From contig NZ_NRTA01000014.1 of assembly GCF_002286735.1 (NCBI RefSeq), positions 1 through 64,000 on the forward strand: a stretch of 64,000 nucleotides of DNA, in the 5' to 3' direction. Positions 8,266 to 18,621 of the stretch are shown here, piece by piece (the first letter of the stretch is position 1; each line of letters starts with the position of its first letter). Under the pieces are notes generated by a model. It was not told the origin of the DNA and ran no database searches. It saw only the letters and a program-made list of their open reading frames with translations. The DNA comes from Leptolyngbya sp. BC1307. Its GTDB lineage: Bacteria > Cyanobacteriota > Cyanobacteriia > Phormidesmidales > Phormidesmidaceae. Position numbers and translations under genes: made by a program.

Positions 8266-8946
8266 TCACAGCGAGTCCGCCTGCCTGAACCGATACCCTA
8301 CCCCCCGCACGCTTTCAATCCAGCGGTTTTGACCTTCCATATCAATTTTTTTGCGCAGCCGCTGAATGCACACGTCTACGACGTTGGTGCTGGGGTTGAA
8401 GTCATAGCCCCAGACGTGCTCTAGCATTTGGGTGCGGGTGAAGACTCTGCCGGGCGATCGCATCAAATATTCCAGCAAATTAAACTCGCGGGTCGTTAGC
8501 TCTACTGACTGCTGATCACACATTACCGTGCGCGTAATCCGGTCCAGCTTGAAGGGGCCTACCGTCACCAGGTTTTGCCCTTCGCCCGCGCTGCGGCGCA
8601 CCACCGCATACATACGCGCCACCAGCTCCTCTACGAAAAAAGGCTTAGCAATATAGTCATCGGCTCCCAAATTCAGCCCATGCAGGCGATCGTCTAGCTC
8701 ATTGCGCGCCGTTAGCAAAATGACCGGTGTGTTGCGACCGGCCTGCCGCAGATGCTTCAAAATGAACAGCCCGTCTTTTCCCGGCATCATGATGTCGAGC
8801 AAAATTACGTCGTATTCGTTTTCGATAGCTTTTTCGTAGGCCATGTCGCCATGATCGCAATAGTCCACTACAAACCCATGCTCTTTTAATCCCACCTGCA
8901 CAAAGCTGGCAATCTTAGGCTCATCTTCTACAAATAGAACGTGCAT
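8266..8946 (-). CDS. OmpR/PhoB-family response regulator
   Basis: A 226-residue regulator. The receiver domain (residues 1-118) has the acidic pair at VEDEP, phospho-acceptor Asp51 in LLDIMMPGKDG and Lys in YIAKPFFVEEL. The winged-helix output domain (about 130-222) shows the OmpR signature LTTREFNLLEYLMRSPGRVF, then VDVCIQRLRKKID and ESVRGVGYRF. It opens a minus-strand cluster running regulator, Uma2, histidine kinase. Two near-identical direct repeats lie upstream (8980-9061) and could be its own binding sites, suggesting autoregulation. The signal sensed is unknown. Confidence 0.9.
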   Translation of the reverse strand: MHVLFVEDEPKIASFVQVGLKEHGFVVDYCDHGDMAYEKAIENEYDVILLDIMMPGKDGLFILKHLRQAGRNTPVILLTARNELDDRLHGLNLGADDYIAKPFFVEELVARMYAVVRRSAGEGQNLVTVGPFKLDRITRTVMCDQQSVELTTREFNLLEYLMRSPGRVFTRTQMLEHVWGYDFNPSTNVVDVCIQRLRKKIDMEGQNRWIESVRGVGYRFRQADSL

Positions 8947-8979
8947 AGGTGTCTAATCCTCAGACTCTAAAAAATACGG

Positions 8980-9061
8980 CGCTTTATGAATAAATATTAG
9001 CGGCTGCTCATTATTAGACGGCCTGCACCTCAAATGCCGAGTCGCTTTATGAGAAATATTA
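8980..9061. promoter_or_regulatory. Pair of direct repeats in the divergent promoter region
   Basis: CGCTTTATGAATAAATATTA (8980-8999) recurs as CGCTTTATGAGAAATATTA (9043-9061), offset by 63 bp, about six helical turns. They lie between the divergently transcribed response regulator and fasciclin genes. This position and phasing suit a transcription-factor pair, most simply the adjacent OmpR-type regulator. Binding itself is inference. Confidence 0.45.
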
Positions 9062-9198
9062 CAAAGATGTAATCAAAAAGCAGGGGGATTGTTAACTTTC
9101 CCTGCTTCTAATGAGGAGAACGGATGGCTACCTGCCCAATTAGACAGGTTCAGGACAGAGCTATCCAAAAACTCCACTTGCTAACTTAGAAGACAACT

Positions 9199-9801
9199 AT
9201 GCGTTTTTCGATCTCCACCAAATCTCTCAAGCAGTTTGCCGGCGTTGCCGCTGCGCTATTGATCCTTCCAGTCGCCGTCTCTTGCGCCGGTGATCCGGCA
9301 GAGGATACTGCCGTTGTAGATCCTATCGAAATGCCCGAAGGCGATGCGGCGACTGACACAGCCGCTACTGGCGAAACCATCGTAGACGTTGCTGCTGCCA
9401 ACGGCTCATTCGAGACCCTGGTGGCTGCTGTTCAGGCTGCTGGTTTGGAAGAAACGCTCAGATCAGAAGGCCCCTACACCTTATTTGCGCCTACCGATGA
9501 AGCATTCGCCGCACTACCCGAAGGCACCATCGAGAAACTACTCCTACCTGAAAATCAGGAAGTGCTGACCCAAATTCTCTCTTATCACGTCATTCAAGGC
9601 GCTGTCCCCTCGTCTGATATTGAAAGCGGCGCAGTGAGCACTGTCGAAGGGGCAGATTTAAACATTGCTGCCGATGCAGATGGCGTCATGGTGAATGACA
9701 CGGCAACCGTTATCGAACCTGATGTCATCGCTGATAACGGCGTCATTCATGTGATCGATACTGTGCTGCTACCGCCTGATCTTGATCTCGCTAGTCTCTA
9801 G
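9199..9801 (+). CDS. Fasciclin (FAS1) domain lipoprotein
   Basis: The 200-residue protein starts with a signal peptide (AAALLILPVAVSC) whose Cys fits a lipoprotein cleavage site, followed by an acidic low-complexity linker. A single FAS1 domain (about residues 56-196) shows the H1/H2 landmarks YTLFAPTDEAFAALPEGTI and the closing DNGVIHVIDTVLLPP. FAS1 proteins are cell-surface adhesion or polysaccharide-associated modules; the ligand here is unknown. Transcription is divergent from the OmpR-type regulator gene and a strong terminator follows. Confidence 0.9.
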   Translation: MRFSISTKSLKQFAGVAAALLILPVAVSCAGDPAEDTAVVDPIEMPEGDAATDTAATGETIVDVAAANGSFETLVAAVQAAGLEETLRSEGPYTLFAPTDEAFAALPEGTIEKLLLPENQEVLTQILSYHVIQGAVPSSDIESGAVSTVEGADLNIAADADGVMVNDTATVIEPDVIADNGVIHVIDTVLLPPDLDLASL

Positions 9802-9850
9802 ATGCGGGCCATTGCAGACTATCGCGTTGGCCTGCAGAACTGACTGACGA

Positions 9851-9887
9851 AAAGGCCGCCGGAGAAAAGCTTCTCTGGCGGCCTTTA
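9851..9887 (+). terminator. Strong terminator after the fasciclin gene
   Basis: A 16-bp stem with a single G-U pair (9851-9866 against 9871-9886) closes on an AAGC tetraloop. The stem ends in A and T triplets, giving a near-symmetric hairpin that could act in both directions. Confidence 0.8.
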
Positions 9888-10030
9888 GCTATGTTTAAAT
9901 CGTCTTAAATCGTTCTTCATGGCTCAAAAGTACATGAGCCTGTTCAATAGACGGTTTAATAGTAGGCAGCAAATAGACATCAAAACTTCACCTTTGCCTC
10001 TTTTCAAAAACATCCTCTCTATAGGCCGCT

Positions 10031-11131
10031 ATGACGACCCTGCTACGTACTCCTCTGCACCCGATCTGCCTCCAGCAAAAAGCCAAAATGACTGGTTTCT
10101 CTGGCTGGGAAATGCCCGTACAGTTCAGCGGTATTTTGCAGGAGCACCAGGCAGTTCGTCAGTCAGCCGGAGCTTTTGATATTTCTCATATGGGCAAGTT
10201 TGTGCTCACTGGGGCAGATGTCTTGGGTGCCCTGCAGCAAATCGTCCCTTCTGACTTGGCCCGGCTAACCCCCGGCAGAGCCCAATACACGGTTTTTCTC
10301 AATGAGCAGGGGGGTATCATTGACGATCTGATTGTCTATCATCAGGGGCAAACTGGCGGTCAGCAAAAAATTACTCTGATTGTAAATGCAGGGACAACCG
10401 AGAACGATAAAATCTGGCTGCAAAAGCATCTGCCCGCCACTGTGCAGCTCCAAGATCTTTTGCTTGAGCAAGCGCTGATTGCCGTCCAGGGGCCAGCTGC
10501 CACCGCCCGACTTCAGCAGCTTTGCCCTCATGAAGATCTCCAGTCTGTCCCTCGCTACGGTCACTTGACCGGCGAGCTATTGGGTCAACCCGCCTTTTTT
10601 GCCAGAACCGGCTACACCGGAGAAGACGGGTTCGAGGTGATGGTGCCAGCGGCAGTCGCGGCAGACGTGTGGCAAGGGCTGATGGATTTGGGCGTGGTTC
10701 CTTGCGGGTTGGGCGCACGCGATACGCTGAGGCTAGAGGCATCAATGGCGCTGTACGGACAAGACATCACCGATACGACTACGCCACTAGAAGCAGGATT
10801 GGGCTGGCTGGTGCATTGGGATAAAACCGCTGACTTCATCGGTCGCGCTGTGTTGGAGCGGCAAAAGGCAGAAGGCTTAGAGCGCCGATTAGTTGGCCTC
10901 GTTCTAGAGGGCCGCAATATTGCTCGTCATGACTACCCTATTCTCAGCCAGGGCAAACCGGTCGGTGTTGTTACCAGCGGTACGCTTTCGCCCACGCTGG
11001 GCTTTCCGGTGGCCTTAGGCTACGTACCACCGTCTTTGGCAAAGCCCGGCCAGGTGTTAGAGGTGGCCATTCGCAGTAAAACTTTTCCGGCAACGGTGGT
11101 GAAGCGTCCGTTTTACAAGGCAGGTAAATAG
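10031..11131 (+). CDS. gcvT: Aminomethyltransferase, glycine cleavage T-protein
   Basis: A 366-residue T-protein of the glycine cleavage complex, which transfers the methylene from the aminomethyl-lipoyl arm of H-protein to tetrahydrofolate and releases ammonia. Recognisable blocks are MTGFSGWEMPVQFSGIL near the N-terminus, AGAFDISHMGKF, the central IAVQGPAA, RTGYTGEDGFEVMVP, and LGARDTLRLEASMALYGQD, which contains the conserved Asp/Arg. The C-terminal barrel has VTSGTLSPTLGFPVALGYV. It is the first gene of a gcvT-gcvH-gcvP run on one strand, so the three are probably co-regulated. In cyanobacteria the complex serves photorespiratory glycine metabolism. Confidence 0.95.
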   Translation: MTTLLRTPLHPICLQQKAKMTGFSGWEMPVQFSGILQEHQAVRQSAGAFDISHMGKFVLTGADVLGALQQIVPSDLARLTPGRAQYTVFLNEQGGIIDDLIVYHQGQTGGQQKITLIVNAGTTENDKIWLQKHLPATVQLQDLLLEQALIAVQGPAATARLQQLCPHEDLQSVPRYGHLTGELLGQPAFFARTGYTGEDGFEVMVPAAVAADVWQGLMDLGVVPCGLGARDTLRLEASMALYGQDITDTTTPLEAGLGWLVHWDKTADFIGRAVLERQKAEGLERRLVGLVLEGRNIARHDYPILSQGKPVGVVTSGTLSPTLGFPVALGYVPPSLAKPGQVLEVAIRSKTFPATVVKRPFYKAGK

Positions 11132-11297
11132 AGTAAAGGACGCGCGGTGAGTTGCTTCACCCGCAAACTGCTGCGACACTATGAAATAATTTTGGCTGAT
11201 ACCTGTTTATCCTGAGACCAGCGGTGCAATACTGGCAGCATCCAATCACTGGAGTACGACCTGACTGACCTGATTATGGTCACCTTGAGGAAACATC

Positions 11298-11693
11298 ATG
11301 GCGTTTGAATATCCTGACAATTTGCAATATCTGGACACTCACGAATATGCGCGGGTGGACGAGGAAGACAAAACGGTAACGGTGGGCATCACCGCGTTTG
11401 CTGTGGACCAGATGGGGGATGTCGTATTTTTAGAGCTGCCCGCTATTGGCGATACGGTGGAAAAGGGCGAAAACTTTGGCACGATTGAGTCGGTGAAGGC
11501 CGTCGAAGACCTGAAGTCGCCGGTCGATGGTGAGGTGCTAGAGCGCAATGAGGCGCTGATTGAGTCGCCTGAGCAGATTGCAGATGATCCGTTTGGCGAT
11601 GCTTGGCTGATCAAAATACGGGCAGATGATCTTTCAGATTTGGACGATACGCTGTCGGCAGAAGAATATCAGGAGCAGGTGGAGGGGAGCTAG
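11298..11693 (+). CDS. gcvH: Glycine cleavage H-protein
   Basis: The 131-residue lipoyl carrier of the glycine cleavage system. The lipoylation site is Lys67 in [13 protein letters not shown], set between two beta strands as in all H-proteins. The start [20 protein letters not shown] is standard. It shuttles the aminomethyl group from P- to T-protein and is reduced/oxidised by L-protein (not in this window). It lies 166 bases after gcvT and 121 bases before the gcvP start. The spacing allows an internal promoter but is compatible with one transcript. Confidence 0.96.
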   Translation: MAFEYPDNLQYLDTHEYARVDEEDKTVTVGITAFAVDQMGDVVFLELPAIGDTVEKGENFGTIESVKAVEDLKSPVDGEVLERNEALIESPEQIADDPFGDAWLIKIRADDLSDLDDTLSAEEYQEQVEGS

Positions 11694-11814
11694 TAAGAAT
11701 TCACTGTCACGAACAGCAGTGAACCGTTTTTTGTTACACAATACTAAGAGGACTGTGGGCGTAGCCTACCTATCAGGCGCGGCCCGTCAGCTCGCACTTT
11801 TTATCCCCGCTACC

Positions 11815-14814
11815 ATGCCCTACGATCAGACCGCTCCGTCTCCTGAGGTTTTTACGTCAACCGCTCAAACTGTAGCCAGTACTGTGGTTGATGCCGTCAG
11901 CAGCATCTCGGCAACAGCAGATCGCTCGATCTGGACAGATCACCTTCCTGCGGATCGCTTCGTCCAGCGGCACCTCGGCCCGACTGCGTCCGATATTGAT
12001 CAAATGCTGGCTGTCCTCGGCTTCGATAGCGTGGATGATTTGATTGCCGCTGCTGTGCCCGCTGGCATTCGGCTGAGCGAGCCCCTAAAGCTCCCCGCAG
12101 GGCTGACTGAGAGCGAGGCGCTAAACAAGATCGCTGATATCGCAGCGCTCAACCAGGTCTATCGCAGCTACATTGGTCTGGGGTACCACGGCTGCGTGAC
12201 GCCGCCCGTCATCCAGCGCAACATTTTAGAAAACCCCGGCTGGTATACCCAATACACGCCCTATCAGCCAGAAATCTCTCAGGGACGGCTCGAAGCGCTG
12301 CTCAACTATCAGACGATGGTCAGCGACTTGACCGGGTTGGAAATTGCCAATGCTTCTTTGCTAGATGAAGGGACAGCGGCAGCAGAGGCCATGAGCATGA
12401 GCTATGGCCTGTGTAAAGACAAGAATGCCAAAGCGGCTAAGCGTTACTGGGTGTCTGCGAGTTGTCATCCACAGACGATTGAGGTGATTAAGACGCGATC
12501 GCACCCGCTAAATATAGAAGTTGTCATCGGTAACCATAGAGAGCCCAAAGCGCTAGCCGACGGCCCCTTCTTCGGTGCCCTGCTGCAATACCCTGCCACT
12601 GACGGCGCGATCTACGACTATACAGACTTCATTGAGCAAGCTCACGAGACAGGCGCGACCGTGACCGTCGCCGCTGACCTGCTCAGCCTTACCCTGCTCA
12701 AGCCCCCCGGCGAATTTGGCGCAGATATTGCAGTCGGCAACACGCAGCGATTTGGTGTGCCGCTAGGCTATGGCGGGCCTCACGCCGCCTACTTTGCCAC
12801 CAAGCAAGCCTACGCACGCAAACTGCCGGGCCGTCTGGTGGGCGTTTCTAAAGACGCCAAAGGCGCACCCGCATTGAGACTAGCCTTGCAAACCCGCGAA
12901 CAGCATATTCGTCGCGACTCAGCCACCAGCAATATCTGTACGGCTCAAGTGCTGCTTGCCATTATCGCCGGTACTTACGCGGTCTACCACGGCCCCGCCG
13001 GGCTTAGAGGAATTGCCACACGCACTCATCAGCTCACCAACGCGCTGGCAGACGGCTTGCGGCGGCTGGGCTACCCGCTGGGCACCGAACCCGTATTCGA
13101 TACGCTCACAGTCGTCACTGGCGAGCAAACTGCCGATATTATCGCCCGCGCCGCCGAGCGTCAGGTCAATCTGCGCCTTGATCCGGTTCGGTCAGGTCAA
13201 CCCCAGACTTTGGGCGTCTCCTTGGATGAAACGACTGGGCCAGCGCAGTTGGCTGAACTGCTGGCAATTTTTGCGGGTGACAAATCTGCGCCTGAGCTGG
13301 ATTCTCTGCGAAGAGAGCCGCTGCCTGAGCCACTGCGACGCACTTCGCCCTACCTGACTAACTCCGTATTCAACCGGTATCACAGCGAAACTGAACTGCT
13401 GCGCTATCTGTACAGTCTGCAAAGCAAAGATCTCTCACTAGCCAATGCGATGATTCCCCTGGGATCTTGCACCATGAAGCTCAATGCCACCGCTGAAATG
13501 GTGCCGATTACCTGGCCAGCGTTTGGACAGATTCATCCCTTCGCCCCGCTCTCCCAGACCCAAGGCTATCAGGTTCTCTTCACCCAGCTAGAAGCGCAGC
13601 TAGCAGAAATTACGGGCTTTGCAGGCATTTCGCTTCAGCCTAATGCGGGCTCACAGGGAGAATATGCAGGGCTGTTGGTCATTCGTCAGTATCATGCGTC
13701 TCGGGGAGAGGGCGATCGCAATATCTGCCTGATTCCCCAATCTGCCCACGGCACCAATCCGGCCAGCGCAGTCATGGCCGGGATGACAGTAGTCGCCGTC
13801 AAATGCGATGACGACGGCAATATTGATGTCGAAGATCTGGCCGCTAAAGCAGAAAAACACCAGGACAGTCTGGCTGCGCTGATGGTGACCTACCCCTCTA
13901 CCCACGGCGTGTTTGAAGAGAGTATCAAAAGCGTTTGCAAGATTATTCACAGCCACGGCGGTCAGGTGTATATGGATGGCGCGAATATGAACGCCCAGGT
14001 GGGCCTGTGTAGTCCGGGCGATATTGGCGCAGATGTCTGTCATCTCAATCTCCATAAGACTTTTTGCATTCCTCACGGTGGCGGCGGCCCCGGCGTTGGC
14101 CCGATTGGCGTTGCCGCTCACTTAGTCCGGTTTTTGCCCGGTCACAACTTGATTCCGACGGGCGGCGAGGAAGCTATTGGTGCCGTTGCTGCCGCGCCCT
14201 GGGGCAGTGCCAGCATCTTGCCAATTTCCTGGATGTACATTCAGATGATGGGAGCCGAAGGACTCAAGCAGGCCAGCGAGATTGCCATTCTCAGCGCCAA
14301 CTACATCGCTAAGCGGCTGGAAGGCCATTACGATATTTTGTACAAAGGGGCCAGCGGGCTGGTCGCCCACGAGTGCATTGTCGATTTGCGAGGCTTCAAA
14401 AAAACCGCTCAGGTGAATGTCGATGATATTGCCAAGCGTCTGATTGACTACGGCTTTCACCCGCCCACCATGTCCTGGCCAGTAGCCGGTACCATCATGG
14501 TTGAGCCGACTGAGAGCGAAGCTTTGGGCGAACTAGACAGGTTTTGCGATGCCATGATCGCCATTCGCGCTGAGATTCAACAGATTGAGTCTGGCGAGAT
14601 TGCCTCAGAAGAAAGTCCTCTGCACTACGCCCCTCACACCACCGCCGATCTCGTAGATGATTGGCAGCGGTCTTACTCACGCGCGCAGGCGGTCTTTCCG
14701 ACGCAGTGGACTCGCGATCGCAAATTCTGGCCTGCCGTCAACCGCATCGATCAGGCGTTTGGCGATCGCAACCTAGTCTGCACCTGTCCCTCAATGGACG
14801 AATACGCCGACTAA
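11815..14814 (+). CDS. gcvP: Glycine dehydrogenase (decarboxylating), P-protein
   Basis: From ATG 11815 the protein has 999 residues, the normal length for a homodimeric P-protein. The frame is open further upstream but would overlap gcvH. After a leader of about 45 residues comes [18 protein letters not shown]. The PLP-binding Lys is residue 748 in [18 protein letters not shown], followed by the glycine-rich loop VGPIGVA. It decarboxylates glycine and loads the aminomethyl group onto GcvH. An even-numbered pair of duplicated halves is visible, as in the family. It is the last gene of the gcv run and is followed directly by a pyrimidine tract and a peptidase gene. Confidence 0.97.
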   Translation: MPYDQTAPSPEVFTSTAQTVASTVVDAVSSISATADRSIWTDHLPADRFVQRHLGPTASDIDQMLAVLGFDSVDDLIAAAVPAGIRLSEPLKLPAGLTESEALNKIADIAALNQVYRSYIGLGYHGCVTPPVIQRNILENPGWYTQYTPYQPEISQGRLEALLNYQTMVSDLTGLEIANASLLDEGTAAAEAMSMSYGLCKDKNAKAAKRYWVSASCHPQTIEVIKTRSHPLNIEVVIGNHREPKALADGPFFGALLQYPATDGAIYDYTDFIEQAHETGATVTVAADLLSLTLLKPPGEFGADIAVGNTQRFGVPLGYGGPHAAYFATKQAYARKLPGRLVGVSKDAKGAPALRLALQTREQHIRRDSATSNICTAQVLLAIIAGTYAVYHGPAGLRGIATRTHQLTNALADGLRRLGYPLGTEPVFDTLTVVTGEQTADIIARAAERQVNLRLDPVRSGQPQTLGVSLDETTGPAQLAELLAIFAGDKSAPELDSLRREPLPEPLRRTSPYLTNSVFNRYHSETELLRYLYSLQSKDLSLANAMIPLGSCTMKLNATAEMVPITWPAFGQIHPFAPLSQTQGYQVLFTQLEAQLAEITGFAGISLQPNAGSQGEYAGLLVIRQYHASRGEGDRNICLIPQSAHGTNPASAVMAGMTVVAVKCDDDGNIDVEDLAAKAEKHQDSLAALMVTYPSTHGVFEESIKSVCKIIHSHGGQVYMDGANMNAQVGLCSPGDIGADVCHLNLHKTFCIPHGGGGPGVGPIGVAAHLVRFLPGHNLIPTGGEEAIGAVAAAPWGSASILPISWMYIQMMGAEGLKQASEIAILSANYIAKRLEGHYDILYKGASGLVAHECIVDLRGFKKTAQVNVDDIAKRLIDYGFHPPTMSWPVAGTIMVEPTESEALGELDRFCDAMIAIRAEIQQIESGEIASEESPLHYAPHTTADLVDDWQRSYSRAQAVFPTQWTRDRKFWPAVNRIDQAFGDRNLVCTCPSMDEYAD

Positions 14815-14843
14815 TTCCCCCTTCCCCTTTCCCCCTTTCCCCT
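14815..14843 (+). repeat. Polypyrimidine tract abutting a start codon
   Basis: A pure C/T run made of repeated TTCCCC/TTTCCCC units fills the whole gcvP-peptidase junction and touches the peptidase ATG, leaving no room for a purine-rich Shine-Dalgarno. Similar C/T tracts occur at 37981-38034 (as purines on the + strand) and 49009-49060. Confidence 0.6.
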
Positions 14844-17225
14844 ATGACTCTTCCCGCTCAGGACACCTGGCAAACCCCCCCTGAGCCCATCGCCTCGATG
14901 CTCAACGCCCCACAGCTCCCCACCGTTGCCTTTTCCCCCAAGGCTGAGTGGATTGTTGAACTGGGCCAGGCAGAGCTGCCGCCGATAGAAGAATTGGCCG
15001 CGCCAAAAGTGGCGATCGCCGGTTTCCAAATCAACCCAAAAACCTGGGGGCCAGCCAAACCAAACTACTACCGTAGCCTGGCCATTCGCCGCCAAGAGGA
15101 AAAAACCGCCCGCCCTATCCAGCTCCCCCCTGATGCGCGCATTCGCAATTTAAGCTGGTCGCGGTGCGGCCAGTATCTTTGCTTTACGCATACAAAAATA
15201 GAGAATGAGGACAGCGGCATCAGTCTGTGGGTGCTCGACCTTAAAACAGCACAAGCCCGCGCCCTGACCGGCCTCATTCTCAATGCCACCTGTGGCAGCG
15301 TCGTCCGCTGGCTACCCGACAACAGCCTGATCTGCAAAGTCCGCATAGAGGTAGGCCCACCACCCAATCCGCCTAGCTTACCGGTCGGGCCGATTATAGA
15401 AGAAAATCTAGGCCGCACTGCGCCTGCCCGCACCTATACCAACCTGCTGACCAATCCTCATGACGAAAATCTGCTGGAGTACTATCTGACTTCGCAGCTC
15501 GTCCATCTCACCCTGACTGGCGAGCAAACCCCGATCACAGAACCTGACCTGTTCAAAAGCTTCTCGCCTTCTCCCGACGGTCAGTGGTTAATGGCAACCA
15601 CCACCCACCGCCCCTTCTCCTATCAGGTACCGCTTTCTCGCTTTCCTGCCTGCACCAAGATTTTTAATTTGCAGGGCAAGCCTGTCTATACCGTGGCCGA
15701 CTTGCCCCTGGCCGAAGAGATCTCCATCAATTTCGATTCTGTTCGAGACGGACGGCGAGCAACTGGCTGGCGTGCCGACAAACCTGCCACCCTGTATTGG
15801 ATAGAAGCCTTAGACGGCGGCGATGCTCGGCAGGAAAGTGAGTATCGTGACAGTGTTTATACCCTCTCTGCTCCCTTCACCGATGCGCCCGCGCTGCTGT
15901 GGAAATCAACCTTACGATTTAACAGTCTGGTCTGGGGCAATGGCACAACAGCGCTAGCCTACGAAGCCTTTTACAGCAGCCGTCAGGTTCGCACCTGGCG
16001 ACTCGCGCCCGACGACCGGCAAGCGACCCCTCTTTTATTATCAGAGCGCAACTTTCAAGATGCCTATAGCAATCCCGGTGAGCCTGTAACGACACCCGGC
16101 GAATATGGTTGGCAAACGCTGCTGCTCTCAGATCAAGGCGATATTTACTTTAACGGTCGTGGTGCTTCTGCAGAAGGGGTTCGTCCTTTCTTAGACAGGT
16201 TCAATCTGGCCAGCGGTGAAACAGAAAAACTGTGGCGATCGCCCCCCAACACCTTCTCTAGAGTGAGAAAAGTCCTCGACCCAGCCGCCAACCAGTTCAT
16301 CATCCGTCAGGAGAGTAAAACCGCCCCTGGCAACTACTGGCTGCACGACCGTGACCAGTCTCAGACAGTTGCCCTGACTCATTTCCAAGATCCGCTGCCC
16401 TGGTACGAAGACATTCACAAAGAGATCGTGCGCTACCGCCGCACCGATGGCTTAGAGCTTTCCGCCACTCTCTACCTACCGCCTGGTTATGACCTGGAGC
16501 GCGACGGCCCGCTGCCCACTCTTTTGTGGGTTTACCCAGAAGAACACAAAAGCCGTCAGACTGCCAGCCAGGTCACTCGCTCAGAAAATACCTTTGGTAG
16601 ACCCAGCCGAGCTTCAGTGATGTTTTTACTCACGCAAGGCTATGCGCTGCTCTCTGGGCCGACGATGCCGATTGTCGGCGAGGGCGAGATCGAACCTAAT
16701 GACACCTATTTAGAACAGCTGATCGACAGTGCCACCGCTGCTGTCGATTATTTAGTTGAGCGAGGCGTCAGTGAGCCTGGTCGCTTGGCCATTGGCGGAC
16801 ATTCCTACGGCGCGTTTACCACCGCAAATCTGCTAGCTCATACCAATTTGTTTGCGGCGGGTATTGCTCGCAGCGGCGCTTACAACCGCAGTCTGACCCC
16901 TTTCGGCTTCCAAGGCGAACAGCGTCACTTTTGGGATGCTACCGATACCTACAGCCAGATGTCTCCCTTTTTCGCTGCCGACCAAATCAATCAGCCGCTG
17001 CTGCTCATCCACGGCGCTGCCGATAACAATGCGGGCACCTACCCTATTCAAACCGAGCGACTGTACGAAGCGATGAAAGGACTCGGCGGCACGGCGCGCT
17101 GGGTGAGCTTGCCCTACGAAGAACACGGCTACCGCTCTCGCGAAGCGGTCGGTCACGTTCTTTGGGAAATGGTGCGCTGGCTAGATACCTATCTCAAAAG
17201 AGAAGGTGAACCCATAGATTCATAA
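14844..17225 (+). CDS. S9-family serine peptidase, glutamyl-endopeptidase-like
   Basis: Starting at ATG 14844 (MTLPAQDTWQTPPEPIASML) the protein has 793 residues. The N-terminal two-thirds is a WD/propeller-like domain that gates access. The C-terminal alpha/beta-hydrolase domain carries nucleophile Ser654 in GGHSYGAF, the Asp in IHGAADNNAGTYP and the His in PYEEHGYRSRE, in canonical S9 order. The domain order and the ALDGGDARQESEYRDSVY segment recall the plastid glutamyl peptidase (CGEP, S9D) group. It has no signal peptide, so it probably acts in the cytosol. It starts 29 bases after gcvP, across a pyrimidine tract, and may be read through from the gcv transcript. Confidence 0.88.
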   Translation: MTLPAQDTWQTPPEPIASMLNAPQLPTVAFSPKAEWIVELGQAELPPIEELAAPKVAIAGFQINPKTWGPAKPNYYRSLAIRRQEEKTARPIQLPPDARIRNLSWSRCGQYLCFTHTKIENEDSGISLWVLDLKTAQARALTGLILNATCGSVVRWLPDNSLICKVRIEVGPPPNPPSLPVGPIIEENLGRTAPARTYTNLLTNPHDENLLEYYLTSQLVHLTLTGEQTPITEPDLFKSFSPSPDGQWLMATTTHRPFSYQVPLSRFPACTKIFNLQGKPVYTVADLPLAEEISINFDSVRDGRRATGWRADKPATLYWIEALDGGDARQESEYRDSVYTLSAPFTDAPALLWKSTLRFNSLVWGNGTTALAYEAFYSSRQVRTWRLAPDDRQATPLLLSERNFQDAYSNPGEPVTTPGEYGWQTLLLSDQGDIYFNGRGASAEGVRPFLDRFNLASGETEKLWRSPPNTFSRVRKVLDPAANQFIIRQESKTAPGNYWLHDRDQSQTVALTHFQDPLPWYEDIHKEIVRYRRTDGLELSATLYLPPGYDLERDGPLPTLLWVYPEEHKSRQTASQVTRSENTFGRPSRASVMFLLTQGYALLSGPTMPIVGEGEIEPNDTYLEQLIDSATAAVDYLVERGVSEPGRLAIGGHSYGAFTTANLLAHTNLFAAGIARSGAYNRSLTPFGFQGEQRHFWDATDTYSQMSPFFAADQINQPLLLIHGAADNNAGTYPIQTERLYEAMKGLGGTARWVSLPYEEHGYRSREAVGHVLWEMVRWLDTYLKREGEPIDS

Positions 17226-17235
17226 AGGCTATAGC

Positions 17236-18390
17236 TCAAACATGCGCTAGTCCGACAGCCTGAGAAAGGTGAGTCAAATTGTGATCGTCGAGTTTGTCCA
17301 GCAAGCCGCTCAAGATCTCTGTAACCATGGTTGGACCTTGATATACCCAGCCGGTATAGGTTTGCAGTAGAGAAGCGCCTGCCGTGATCTTGTCCCAGGC
17401 ATCGTCAGCGTCAAAGATGCCGCCCACGCCAATAATTGGCAGTGTCCCCCGAGTCTGTTGATAAATTAGGCGAATGACTTCTGTAGAGCGCTGGGCGACT
17501 GGTGCACCGCTAATACCGCCTGCCTCGATGGTGACTGCTTTGCCGGTCGCTGCAATTGCTTGAGTCTTTAGGCCCTCTCGGCTGATGGTTGTATTGGTGG
17601 CGATAATACCCGCCAGCTTACAGACTTGGGCCAATTCGATAATCTCATGAATATCTTCGGTGGCGAGATCGGGCGAGATTTTTACTAGCAGCGGTTTGCT
17701 TTCGGTGTTGGCCGTTTGCAGCGTTTCTAAGATAGGCAGGAGCTGTTCTTTGGCCTGCAGCGATCGCAGTCCCGGCGTATTCGGCGAAGATACATTCACC
17801 ACAAAGTAGCTTCCTTGTGTTTTCAGCAAATCAAAGCTCTGGCGATAGTCGGTGGCAGCTTCGGCTAGTGGTGTCTGCTTTGATTTACCCAGGTTAATGC
17901 CGATAGGGATGGGATAGCTGCCCTCAGGCCAGAGCTTGGCTAGCCGTTTAGAGAGGGCGGCTGCGCCCTGGTTGTTAAAGCCCATCCGATTGAGCGCGGC
18001 TTGGTCGGCAGGCAGACGAAACAGCCTGGGCTGTGGATTGCCCGGTTGGGGATGATAAGTGACTGTGCCGAGTTCTGCAAATCCGAACCCCAACAAAGGC
18101 CAGGCCCGAGCCGCTGTCCCATCTTTGTCAAATCCGGCAGCTAGCCCGAGCGGATTGTCAAAAGAGAGACCCCAGAGAGATTGGCGGAGACGAGGCGATC
18201 GCACCTCACACAAACCAGCGATCGCGGCTTGCGCTGCCAGCCGGGTCGGCTGATGAAAGATTGGCCCTCGATCCGGCTTAGTCGCGAGCCAGGCCAGTGC
18301 GTCAATCGTTTGACGATGGACAGTTTCGGGATCTGCCTTTAAAGCGTTAAATAATAGCGGTCGCAGGCCCAATCGGTAGAGCTGTTGCAA
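17236..18390 (-). CDS. pyrD: Dihydroorotate dehydrogenase (quinone), class 2
   Basis: A 384-residue class 2 enzyme that oxidises dihydroorotate to orotate with quinone in pyrimidine synthesis. The N-terminal helical extension ([29 protein letters not shown] is split here by the fold start) marks the membrane-associated class 2 type. Downstream motifs are [57 protein letters not shown] with the catalytic Ser, [10 protein letters not shown] and the FMN phosphate loop IIGVGGI. It is convergent with the S9 peptidase gene (10 bases between stops). Confidence 0.95.
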   Translation of the reverse strand: MQQLYRLGLRPLLFNALKADPETVHRQTIDALAWLATKPDRGPIFHQPTRLAAQAAIAGLCEVRSPRLRQSLWGLSFDNPLGLAAGFDKDGTAARAWPLLGFGFAELGTVTYHPQPGNPQPRLFRLPADQAALNRMGFNNQGAAALSKRLAKLWPEGSYPIPIGINLGKSKQTPLAEAATDYRQSFDLLKTQGSYFVVNVSSPNTPGLRSLQAKEQLLPILETLQTANTESKPLLVKISPDLATEDIHEIIELAQVCKLAGIIATNTTISREGLKTQAIAATGKAVTIEAGGISGAPVAQRSTEVIRLIYQQTRGTLPIIGVGGIFDADDAWDKITAGASLLQTYTGWVYQGPTMVTEILSGLLDKLDDHNLTHLSQAVGLAHV

Positions 18391-18621
18391 AAGAAACTCC
18401 CAAAAATAGCGCCCTGCAGGGGCAAAGTCACCATAGCAAAAATCGCCCAGATAGCGTTAGGTCAGGCGATCGCAAAGGGAACTATACGGGTATCAAGAAA
18501 TCTACCTGTTTGCATCAGTGCTCTGTGCTTCTACGGGCTTAGTCTTCACCGTGACTGAGCTACCTTTTGACCCCCGCGATCTATTCCCTACCGGCTGAAG
18601 CCCGCAACGGCTCTGTTTTTC

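Noticed and set aside
9890-10030. Glycine riboswitch upstream of gcvT
   Set aside because: I could not find the conserved paired aptamer segments in the short gap; only a terminator of the previous gene and A/T-rich sequence are visible.
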